64,000 bases of DNA from Pedobacter sp. AJM (GTDB taxonomy: Bacteria; Bacteroidota; Bacteroidia; Sphingobacteriales; Sphingobacteriaceae). A program made the translations under genes and the position numbers. The stretch is from contig NZ_NHOT01000013.1 of the NCBI RefSeq assembly GCF_002197755.1, positions 50,369-114,368 of the forward strand, written 5' to 3'. Numbering within the stretch: position 1 is the stretch's first letter; every line of letters starts with the position of its first letter. This document shows positions 41,999 through 49,554 of the stretch, in pieces. The notes beneath the pieces are model-generated. The model searched no databases. It worked only from the letters and a program-made list of their open reading frames with translations, and was not told the origin of the DNA.

Positions 41999-43144
41999 TA
42001 ATATTTCCCTGGCGATCACAATCTTCTGAATTTCTGACGTGCCCTCACCTATCGTACATAATTTACTGTCGCGATAAAATTTCTCTACCGGAAAATCTTT
42101 TGTATAGCCGTAACCACCAAAAATCTGTACCGCCTCTGTTGCCACTCTTACCGAAACTTCTGAGGCAAAATATTTCGCCATTGCCGATTCCTTTGTCATG
42201 GGTAAATGCCTGTTCTTTAAATCTGCTGCCTGCCGGATCAATAACTCGGCTGCTTCAATCTCTGTAGCCATATCAGCAAGTTTAAAACTAATCGCCTGAA
42301 AGCTGGAGATCGGCTGACCAAATTGCTGACGTTGCTTGGAGTAATCTACAGCCGCATCAAAAGCACCTTTTGCAATTCCTAAAGCCAATGCTGCAATAGA
42401 AATTCTTCCGCCATCTAAAACTTTCATGGCTTGTTTAAAACCTTCTCCCACATGACCTAAAAGATTGGCTTTCGGCACTCTGCAATTATCAAAAATCATT
42501 TCCGTGGTTTCTGATGCACGCATGCCCAGTTTGTTTTCTTTTTTCCCGGCAGAAAAACCCGGTGTACCACGCTCCACTACAATGGCGGAAATTCCTTTTG
42601 AACTTCCCTGCTCACCCGTTCTCACCATCACCACCGCAATATCTCCGCTTTTTCCATGGGTAATCCAGTTTTTCGCACCATTTATAATGTAATCGTCACC
42701 ATCTTCTACGGCAGTAGTCATCATTCGTAAGGCATCAGAACCCGTGTTGGCCTCTGTTAGGCCCCAGGCACCAATCCATTCAGCGGTAGCCAATTTTGGC
42801 AGCCACTTTTGTTTCTGTTCTTCATTTGCAAAAGCCATAATATGACCGGTACAAAGTGAATTATGTGCCGCCAATGATAAACCGATAGAACCACAAACCC
42901 TGGCCACCTCTACAATCACATCTACATATTCCTGGTAGCCCAAACCTGAACCACCGTATTCTTCCGGAACCAAAACGCCCATTAACCCTAAATCGCCAAG
43001 CTGTTTAAAAAGCGCTACGGGAAAGTGTTGCGCTTCATCCCATTCCATAATATTTGGGCGAATATTCTTCTCTGCAAAATCGCGAACCATCGCCTTCACA
43101 CTTTGCTGCGTTTCTGTCTCTGAAAAATTAAAGCTTACACTCAT
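41990..43144 (-). CDS. Acyl-CoA dehydrogenase
   Basis: This FAD enzyme introduces the first double bond in acyl-CoA during fatty-acid or branched-chain degradation. The 384-residue protein has LGLMGVLVPEEYGGSGLGY, WGLTEANTGSDA, NGAKNWITHG, and YSKQRQQFGQPISSFQ. The catalytic Glu lies in the C-terminal LCTIGEGTSEIQ, the short-chain/butyryl position, and is present. The exact chain length is not determined. It stands alone. Confidence 0.95.
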   Translation of the reverse strand: MSVSFNFSETETQQSVKAMVRDFAEKNIRPNIMEWDEAQHFPVALFKQLGDLGLMGVLVPEEYGGSGLGYQEYVDVIVEVARVCGSIGLSLAAHNSLCTGHIMAFANEEQKQKWLPKLATAEWIGAWGLTEANTGSDALRMMTTAVEDGDDYIINGAKNWITHGKSGDIAVVMVRTGEQGSSKGISAIVVERGTPGFSAGKKENKLGMRASETTEMIFDNCRVPKANLLGHVGEGFKQAMKVLDGGRISIAALALGIAKGAFDAAVDYSKQRQQFGQPISSFQAISFKLADMATEIEAAELLIRQAADLKNRHLPMTKESAMAKYFASEVSVRVATEAVQIFGGYGYTKDFPVEKFYRDSKLCTIGEGTSEIQKIVIAREILSR

Positions 43145-43411
43145 TGAGTTTATATTTAAGTTAGTTTACAGCAATGATAAACAAATATCTGATGGTTAAA
43201 TACCATTAAATATTTGTGCTGTTACATAATGAAATGGTATTTAGTACAATTTGTTTATTGATGAATTTTAAAGCTTGAAATTAAGCGGAAAAGTTTTTTT
43301 AATTATTTTACAACCCGGGCTAAATAAGCTGATAAATCCAGGGTTCAGGTAAATAAAATCTGAAACCTGCTTTTTGGTTTTACAGGATTTTAATCCCCAA
43401 AATTCAAAAAA

Positions 43412-44311
43412 TTAAAAGGATAGATAAGGTGTGATCTGATCAATTACCTTTTGATTCAGAATCGCAATCTTTTTTAAATCGGAGATATCAGTATAGTCGC
43501 CATGTTGCTTTCGGTATTGAATGATGGCATTAATCTGCCTATAGGAAAGGTATGGATTTGTTTTTAAGTCATTAAATTGTGCTGTATTGATATTGACCAC
43601 TTTTAAAGCAATACGGCTTAATGAAACCTGATCTTTAATTTCATTGTATTTAATAGAATCCAGGCCGTATATTTCCAGAAGCTGTTCCTTTTTATGGAAA
43701 CCGCCCAATCGTTCCCGATACTTTAAAATCCGCGTGGCAAATACGCCACCTATCCCCTTAATCTCATCCAGTTGGGCCGAATCAGCCGTATTGATATCAA
43801 TAATTTGTAATGGCTTTTTCACGTATACCTTTCTTTCATCAACCATATTCTTTTGCAAATCAGCAACAGCATTCTTTTTTATCTGAATGAAGGGAAGGAG
43901 TTTGGCATATCGTTCCGGCGAAATGACATACATTTTCTGTAAATCTTCCGGTTTGTAAAACTTCCCGCCCTTTTGGGTATAATTAACAATAGATTTCGCC
44001 TGTTTCAGCGACAAGCCTAAGCTTTGCCAACCATCCGTACTTAGTGTATTCGGATCAAAATTAAAGAGGTTTTCCTTTCGTTTTTTCCATTCAACACCAT
44101 TCGCATATTTACCGGCATCAATTTTTTTGTCTTCGGTTAGTTTAATTTTCTGAAGCTGTGCAAGCAGGCCGGGATGATCTTTTTCAACCGGTTTAAAATA
44201 ATCATATATATAAGGTATGCTTTTAATAAGGCATAAAATTAACAGCAAAAAAAGCAATCCGTTAAATTCGCTTTTACTAAAACCGAAATACTTATTCAGC
44301 CAAATTCTCAT
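43412..44311 (-). CDS. Helix-hairpin-helix (ComEA-like) protein
   Basis: The 299-residue protein has one N-terminal membrane helix (FNGLLFLLLILCLI) and then several helix-hairpin-helix motifs that bind DNA without sequence preference: DGWQSLGLSLKQAKSIVNY, IDINTADSAQLDEIKGIGGV and VNINTAQFNDLKTNPYLSY. This is the layout of ComEA-like DNA-uptake proteins, though Bacteroidetes forms are longer and no com genes lie nearby, so a competence role is only a possibility. It is divergent from the acyltransferase gene. Confidence 0.85.
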   Translation of the reverse strand: MRIWLNKYFGFSKSEFNGLLFLLLILCLIKSIPYIYDYFKPVEKDHPGLLAQLQKIKLTEDKKIDAGKYANGVEWKKRKENLFNFDPNTLSTDGWQSLGLSLKQAKSIVNYTQKGGKFYKPEDLQKMYVISPERYAKLLPFIQIKKNAVADLQKNMVDERKVYVKKPLQIIDINTADSAQLDEIKGIGGVFATRILKYRERLGGFHKKEQLLEIYGLDSIKYNEIKDQVSLSRIALKVVNINTAQFNDLKTNPYLSYRQINAIIQYRKQHGDYTDISDLKKIAILNQKVIDQITPYLSF

Positions 44312-44351
44312 GATGATTGATGTTATGACATTTTTATTTGAATATAAATCT

Positions 44352-44359
44352 TATTTTTG
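44352..44359 (+). promoter_or_regulatory. -7 box of the fused acyltransferase gene
   Basis: TATTTTTG matches TAnnTTTG, 48 bases before the ATG at 44408. Its TTG would otherwise read as a false start of a longer frame. Confidence 0.55.
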
Positions 44360-44407
44360 GGATCGCAAAACAATTTGGATTTTGCCTGTCAACTACCTAT
44401 ATTTTAT

Positions 44408-46159
44408 ATGAAGATCATAACTACATCTGAGTTTGCCAAAGCAACTAAGATCGATAAGCTCGGTGTGCCGGGTTTAGCAGGCTTAATGATGGAACTCATG
44501 AAACTGAATGACATTAACGATGTTTTTGCTCAAAATCAACATTTTAAAGGACTAGAATTTGTAGATAAAATATTGGAAACTATTGGTGTGGCCATTGAGT
44601 TTGATGAAGATGACTTAAACTGCATTCCAAAAACAGGACCATTTATTGCCATTGCCAATCACCCTTATGGCGGTGTGGAAGGGCTTGCACTCGTTAAATT
44701 ATTATGTACCGTTCGGCCTGATGCAAAGGTTATGGTTAATTTTATTTTAAAAAAGATCCCTAATCTTGATGAATTTTTCGTTGCGGTTAATCCTTTCGAA
44801 AATGTACAGCATTCATCAAGTATCAGCGGACTAAAAACCACTTTTGATTTACTGAGAAGCGGCACACCAATCGGCATTTTTCCTGCCGGCGAAGTATCAA
44901 CTTTTAAACTGGATGCCCAGCAGGTTACCGATAGAATGTGGCATCCTGTGGTTGGAAAACTGATTGCGAAAGCAAAGGTTCCGGTTGTTCCCATCTATTT
45001 TCATGGCAATAACGGTGTCCTATTTAATATCCTGAGTTTCATTCATCCTACTTTAAGAACAGCGAAGCTCCCATCAGAATTTTTAAATAAACAAGGTTTA
45101 ACCATTAAGGTAAGAATCGGAAAACCAATTGCGCCGGCTGAAGTATCACATATGAACAGCAGCAATAAGTTGATGGATTTTTTAAGGGCCCGTACTTATG
45201 CACTGGGCATCGGGTTGGATACCGAAAAGAAACTTTTTAATCCGCTCAACCTTTTTAAAATTAGAAAGAAACCTGCTGAAGTGATCGAAGAAACTTCTAG
45301 GGTTTTAATTAAAGCCGAAGTGGAAACACTTGAGGATTTTAAAGTATGGACTGAAAAAAATTATGAAGTTTATATTGTGCCTACACTTAAAATCCCCAAT
45401 ATTTTAAGGGAAATCGGGCGTTTAAGGGAAATTACTTTCCGCGAAGTTGGAGAAGGGACAAACAAAAAAATAGATCTCGATAACTATGATATCTATTACA
45501 ATCACTTATTTATCTGGGACCGCGATTTAGAAAATATTGTTGGTGCCTATCGTATTGGCAAAGGCGATGAGATTTTAGAAAGCATGGGTCGCCGGGGTTT
45601 TTATCTTTCTGAGCTTTTTAAAATAAAAGATCAGTTTTATCCCATGCTGAAACAGGGTATTGAACTGGGCAGATCCTGGATCAGAAAAGAATACCAGGGC
45701 AAACCCCTGCCCCTCTTTTTGTTATGGAAGGGGATTTTAAAATACCTGCTGGATAATCCGCAATACCGTTATATGTTTGGTCCGGTAAGTATCAGCAATA
45801 ACTTTTCTAAATTTAGTAAAGCTTTGATTGTGGATTACATTACTAAAAATCATTTCGATTATGAAATGGCCAAATATGTAAAACCACGGAATAAATTTAA
45901 AGCAGATCTTTTACCCATTTCTACAGACACTTTGGTGGATAGCAGCGAATCTTTTAAAGACCTGGATAGTATAATTGGCGACATTGAAAATTCACACATT
46001 AAAATTCCGGTTTTGTTAAGGCAATACATGAATTTAAATGCAAAAATTATCTCCTTTAATATTGATCCTAAATTTTCAGATTGTTTAGATGGCTTCCTGG
46101 TAGTTGATACCCATAACATCCCACCCGAGATGATTGAAAAACTTGGAAAGAATTTATAA
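44408..46159 (+). CDS. Two-domain acyltransferase of the OlsF/GlsF aminolipid type
   Basis: This 583-residue protein joins two acyltransferases. Residues 1-280 form a PlsC-like domain with AIANHPYGGVEG (His85 as catalytic base) and IFPAGEVS. From about residue 315 a GNAT/OlsB-like domain follows: EIGRLREITFREVG, YNHLFIWDRD, GAYRIGKGDEI, and ELGRSWIRKEYQ. This matches the bifunctional OlsF/GlsF enzymes, which N-acylate ornithine or glycine with a 3-hydroxy acyl chain and then O-acylate it to make phosphorus-free aminolipids. Which amino acid is used cannot be told. I used the ATG at 44408. Confidence 0.85.
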   Translation: MKIITTSEFAKATKIDKLGVPGLAGLMMELMKLNDINDVFAQNQHFKGLEFVDKILETIGVAIEFDEDDLNCIPKTGPFIAIANHPYGGVEGLALVKLLCTVRPDAKVMVNFILKKIPNLDEFFVAVNPFENVQHSSSISGLKTTFDLLRSGTPIGIFPAGEVSTFKLDAQQVTDRMWHPVVGKLIAKAKVPVVPIYFHGNNGVLFNILSFIHPTLRTAKLPSEFLNKQGLTIKVRIGKPIAPAEVSHMNSSNKLMDFLRARTYALGIGLDTEKKLFNPLNLFKIRKKPAEVIEETSRVLIKAEVETLEDFKVWTEKNYEVYIVPTLKIPNILREIGRLREITFREVGEGTNKKIDLDNYDIYYNHLFIWDRDLENIVGAYRIGKGDEILESMGRRGFYLSELFKIKDQFYPMLKQGIELGRSWIRKEYQGKPLPLFLLWKGILKYLLDNPQYRYMFGPVSISNNFSKFSKALIVDYITKNHFDYEMAKYVKPRNKFKADLLPISTDTLVDSSESFKDLDSIIGDIENSHIKIPVLLRQYMNLNAKIISFNIDPKFSDCLDGFLVVDTHNIPPEMIEKLGKNL

Positions 46160-46162
46160 AAT

Positions 46163-46194
46163 AAAAAACCCAGACATCCATCTGGGTTTTTTAT
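46163..46194 (+). terminator. Intrinsic terminator after the fused acyltransferase gene
   Basis: AACCCAGA and TCTGGGTT with a 6-nt loop and six Ts. It separates the two acyltransferase genes. Confidence 0.88.
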
Positions 46195-46488
46195 TATCAA
46201 CTAACCTAAACTTTATAAATACTAACCAAATATTTATATCACAAAAGTATAGCTGGCTTGTTAAATTGGTATTAATGAAATGTTATTTATTAAATATGCT
46301 GTATTAATTTCTTATCAAAGAATTAACCTGATCACCCCACTTATTCTCCTATCTTTAACACGCTGCATGAGCTAGATTAAACCAGTTATTAATCAGTATA
46401 ACGGGTTCCTTTTCCTCTATATGGCTCAAATTAAAAATCATTTTTATAGATCTGGTTTTCAAATTGAATAAACTTTGAACTGTAATTT
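46195..46488. other. AT-rich gap between acyltransferase paralogs
   Basis: I see no gene or RNA in this stretch. It presumably carries the promoter of the following acyltransferase, though no clear -7 box was found. Confidence 0.5.
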
Positions 46489-47298
46489 ATGAACGTAATT
46501 TCAAAAGAAAATTTCGCCAAAGCAACCGGCATTTGCAATGTTCCTATTCCGGGTCTTGCTTCCTTTTTAATGCGGTTTTTGAAAATTAATAATTTCAATG
46601 GAATGATCAGGGATGCAAATTCTTTAGAAGGAGAAAAATTTGCTAAACATATTCTAAATGTTTTAGGGGTAAGCATTCAAATGAGTGACGAAGATTTAGC
46701 GCATATCCCAAAGGATGGTGCTTTTATTGCTATTGCAAACCATCCATATGGTGCGATAGAATCTTTAGCCTTATTAAGTATCCTTGCCAATCATCGCCCT
46801 GACACCATGTTTATGGGTAATTTTTTGCTAAAAAAAATTCCTAATCTGGAAAAATGTATCATCGCTGTTAATCCATTTGAAAAAGTGCTGGATTCATCAA
46901 GTATCAGCGGATTAAAAATAACGTTGAAAGTGCTGAAAGATGGAAGTCCGGTGGCTATTTTTCCAGCAGGTGAAGTTTCTTCGTATAAATTCAGAAAAAA
47001 TCAAATTACAGACAAGGAATGGCATCCGGTAGTAGGCAAAATTATTTCGAAGGCAAATGTTCCTGTTTTACCGATCTATTTTCATGGTAATAATGGAATT
47101 TTCTTTAGCTTGTTGAAATTAATCCATCCATCATTACAAACGGCTAAACTCATCTCTGAATTATTTAATAAAAACGGACATCAATTAAAAATCAGCATCG
47201 GTAAACCAATTAAACTCATCGATATTGATTATAAAAATTGCAATCATTCATTATTAAAATACCTTAGAAACAGCCTTTATTCCTTAAAAGGGAATTAA
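46489..47298 (+). CDS. Lysophospholipid acyltransferase, single-domain paralog
   Basis: This 269-residue protein is a close paralog of the N-terminal domain of the preceding fused acyltransferase: both begin with an SEFAKAT/KENFAKATG pattern, both have AIANHPYG with His at residue 85, NPFEKV/NPFENV, SSISGLK and IFPAGEVS. It ends right where the second domain would start (LKYLRNSLYSLKGN). It may perform O-acylation alone or use a different acceptor. It arose by duplication with loss of the GNAT half. Confidence 0.85.
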   Translation: MNVISKENFAKATGICNVPIPGLASFLMRFLKINNFNGMIRDANSLEGEKFAKHILNVLGVSIQMSDEDLAHIPKDGAFIAIANHPYGAIESLALLSILANHRPDTMFMGNFLLKKIPNLEKCIIAVNPFEKVLDSSSISGLKITLKVLKDGSPVAIFPAGEVSSYKFRKNQITDKEWHPVVGKIISKANVPVLPIYFHGNNGIFFSLLKLIHPSLQTAKLISELFNKNGHQLKISIGKPIKLIDIDYKNCNHSLLKYLRNSLYSLKGN

Positions 47299-47420
47299 TA
47301 AATGCCTGAACTATTCCCTGTATTAATTTCTTATTAAGTTCACCTAACAGTTTAACATAAAGAAATTGTTGCTTTTAGGTTAATTATATGTAAATTTAAT
47401 ATAACCAAATATGGAGCGGT

Positions 47421-48635
47421 TTGAAAAGCGGGATATCAACATATTTTATAAAGACCTTTTTGTTCATTTGCCTTGCGATGAATCTCGTTACGGTAAAGGG
47501 ACAAAACTATTCTTTCGATTTTTATGAGGGCACCTTTAATTTCAATGCCGATTCTTCTTTATCTGTACCTGTTTCTGAAATGGCTTCAGCAGGCGAAGTA
47601 AAGCAGTTTTACGCCAGGATAGCCACAGCCCATTATGATGATTTAATTTCTAATCTTAAATCTTACCAGGAAAAACATCACCTGAATGACTGGATCTATT
47701 ACCAGCTCATCCGTAAAGTGGCTGAGCAAATCAGTCCTAAATCAGAGAACTATTTTCGTTATACATTATATAAATGGTTTATTTTAAATAAATGTGGTTA
47801 TGATGCCCGGTTGGCTACAGGAAATAATCAGGTAATATTTTATATCAGGAATGAGGAAGACATCAGTGATATTCCTTTTTTTATGATCGACCGTAAAAAA
47901 TATATGTGTTTAAACTATCATGATTATGGGAAATTGTTTAAACAGGCTGATGCCTATAAACCAATAGATATTGCAATCCCTGAAGCAAAAAATCAGTTTT
48001 CATATAAAGTAACGCGGATGCCAGATTTCAAGCCGGAAGGTTATGAGGATAAGAACATCGAATTTAGTTACAGGCAAAAAAATTATCACTTTAAATTAAA
48101 AGTAAACAAAGAAGTACAAAACATTTTCAAGAATTACCCCGTCGTAGATTTTGAAAGTTACTTTAACATCCCGTTAAGCAGAGAAACCTATAGTTCTTTA
48201 ATTCCTACTTTAAAGGAAAACCTAAAGAAAATGGATCAAAAAAACGGCATCGATTACCTGATGCGTTTTACCCGTTATGCATTTTTATATGAAGATGATG
48301 GAGAAAATTTAGGAAAGGAGAAACGCAATGCCCCTGAACAAACCCTGCTAAGTCAATACAGTGATTGTGATGACCGGGCTGCCCTTTTCTTTTACCTGGT
48401 TAAAGAGATCTATAACTTACCCATGGTGGCCGTACTTTACCCGGAACATTTAACCATTGCTGTAAACCTGGATAAGCCTGTGGGCAATACCCTTACCTAT
48501 AATGGCCGGCAGTATTCATTTTGTGAACCTACACCGCAAATTCGGGATTTAAAAATCGGACAGATTTCCTCCAGTCTGAAGCATAGCAAATTTGAAATTG
48601 TATATGCTTATGAACCAAAAAGAACTGCTAATTAA
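47421..48635 (+). CDS. Exported transglutaminase-like protein
   Basis: The 404-residue protein has a signal peptide (YFIKTFLFICLAMNLVTVKGQ) only if a TTG start at 47421 is used; the first in-frame ATG lies inside the signal. The C-terminal part carries a transglutaminase-like core: Cys316 in SQYSDCDDRAALFF, His343 in LYPEHLTIAV and an acidic residue in SFCEPTP. Members act as peptidases or cross-linking enzymes; the role here is unknown. A perfect palindrome follows its stop codon. Confidence 0.7.
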   Translation: MKSGISTYFIKTFLFICLAMNLVTVKGQNYSFDFYEGTFNFNADSSLSVPVSEMASAGEVKQFYARIATAHYDDLISNLKSYQEKHHLNDWIYYQLIRKVAEQISPKSENYFRYTLYKWFILNKCGYDARLATGNNQVIFYIRNEEDISDIPFFMIDRKKYMCLNYHDYGKLFKQADAYKPIDIAIPEAKNQFSYKVTRMPDFKPEGYEDKNIEFSYRQKNYHFKLKVNKEVQNIFKNYPVVDFESYFNIPLSRETYSSLIPTLKENLKKMDQKNGIDYLMRFTRYAFLYEDDGENLGKEKRNAPEQTLLSQYSDCDDRAALFFYLVKEIYNLPMVAVLYPEHLTIAVNLDKPVGNTLTYNGRQYSFCEPTPQIRDLKIGQISSSLKHSKFEIVYAYEPKRTAN

Positions 48636-48641
48636 GCAGAC

Positions 48642-48671
48642 TAACATAAAATTAACTTTAATTTTATGTTA
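48642..48671. repeat. Perfect 14-bp inverted repeat with 2-bp spacer
   Basis: TAACATAAAATTAA and TTAATTTTATGTTA are exact complements separated by CT. It lies 6 bases after the transglutaminase-like gene. There is no T-run, so it may be a protein-binding site or a weak terminator. Confidence 0.9.
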
Positions 48672-48750
48672 ACTCAAAGTTATCTTATTGCTAAGAAGAC
48701 TGAACTGTTCGCCTTTTAATCTACTTTAGCCCTTACTTAAATTAATTGCA

Positions 48751-49026
48751 ATGTCGGCTATCATATATAACATACTAAAAGAGTTTTTTGTCCTCATCCA
48801 TGAACATCCGGTTAAGGCAAGAATTATGTCACCAGTGAATGATGAAAATAGCTTTACTTTTCAGATCAGTTTGCATTTTAAAAACAATAGTAGTGCAGAT
48901 GCAAATATTCCAAATTCTACATTTACCTCGTATGCCACTGCCGAAAGGCATTTATTAGGATATTTAGACGCCTTTCAAAATACGATGGATTTAGGTGGCA
49001 GTATCGCTGAGGGGACCAGGTTTTAA
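48751..49026 (+). CDS. Hypothetical protein
   Basis: I do not recognise this 91-residue protein. It has no signal peptide. The sequence begins IIYNILKEFFVLIHEH, has FTFQISLHFKNNSSADANIP, and ends GYLDAFQNTMDLGGSIAEGT, suggesting a small alpha/beta domain. It lies between two regions of AT-rich regulatory DNA. Reading supports a real gene mainly by its length and codon use. Confidence 0.55.
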   Translation: MSAIIYNILKEFFVLIHEHPVKARIMSPVNDENSFTFQISLHFKNNSSADANIPNSTFTSYATAERHLLGYLDAFQNTMDLGGSIAEGTRF

Positions 49027-49121
49027 TTATTTTTTCGCATTTTCTTGTATTAATGCTGAGCCGATAAATGGTTTTCAGTAATCTTTAATAAATATTTTAC
49101 ATGTTAACTTCAGTTGGTTTT

Positions 49122-49149
49122 GTTAACATAATCATAATGTTAATTTAAC
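49122..49149 (+). promoter_or_regulatory. GTTAAC-type boxes at 11-bp spacing before the Lys-rich gene
   Basis: GTTAAC (49122), CATAAT (49133) and TTTAAC (49144) start exactly 11 bp apart; further GTTAAC (49103) and GTTAAT (49139) lie near. The last box ends 12 bp before the -7 box TATCTTTG at 49162-49169. The array is weaker than those before the two receptor genes. Confidence 0.5.
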
Positions 49150-49161
49150 TTAGCGATATTT

Positions 49162-49169
49162 TATCTTTG
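49162..49169 (+). promoter_or_regulatory. -7 box of the Lys-rich small gene
   Basis: TATCTTTG fits TAnnTTTG exactly, 21 bases before the ATG at 49191. Confidence 0.6.
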
Positions 49170-49190
49170 CATAAATCCTAATTAAGTTAA

Positions 49191-49502
49191 ATGAAAAAGC
49201 ACAAATCTAAGTCGAAGAATATTTCGGCAAACAAGAGAGTACGTAAAGAAATAGAAACTAAACTAACAACTGCATTTAACGAGGTTCTGGCGCAGTTTGG
49301 AAAGGCAAAGAAAACGGAGCAGGTAATAGAGAAATTCGCCAAACGTCTTTCTAAAAAAATCAACCTGAAACCTGCAGATGATTCGATCGAACCATTTATA
49401 AAAGAAGAAGTAGCTGTTGTAGTGAAAGAAAAAGCGGTTAAGCCCGCCATAGCAAAAAAAATAAAAACGCCGTTAGTGGAAGCGCCGGAATTAAAAGCAT
49501 AA
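49191..49502 (+). CDS. Small basic lysine-rich protein
   Basis: This 103-residue protein has no signal peptide and is strongly basic: it opens KKHKSKSKNISANKRVRKE, has a helical middle (TKLTTAFNEVLAQFGKAKK, VIEKFAKRLSKK), and ends in a KAVKPAIAKKIKTP type tail. It could bind nucleic acid, like small histone-like proteins, but I recognise no family. Its promoter has GTTAAC-type boxes similar to those before the TonB receptors, so it may respond to the same signal. Confidence 0.65.
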   Translation: MKKHKSKSKNISANKRVRKEIETKLTTAFNEVLAQFGKAKKTEQVIEKFAKRLSKKINLKPADDSIEPFIKEEVAVVVKEKAVKPAIAKKIKTPLVEAPELKA

Positions 49503-49539
49503 AAAATGCCCTGCTGGTTTTAATCAGCAGGGCATTTTT
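49503..49539. terminator. Bidirectional terminator
   Basis: AAAATGCCCTGCTG and CAGCAGGGCATTTT form a perfect 14-bp stem flanked by A- and T-runs between convergent genes. Confidence 0.93.
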
Positions 49540-49554
49540 GTTTATAATCAGCTA

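Noticed and set aside
47357..47406. GTTAAT-like boxes at 11-bp spacing before the transglutaminase-like gene
   Set aside because: Boxes at 47368, 47379, 47390 and 47401 are weak (GTTGCT, GTTAAT, GTAAAT, ATAACC) and no -7 box follows at the right distance; AT-rich DNA can give this by chance.
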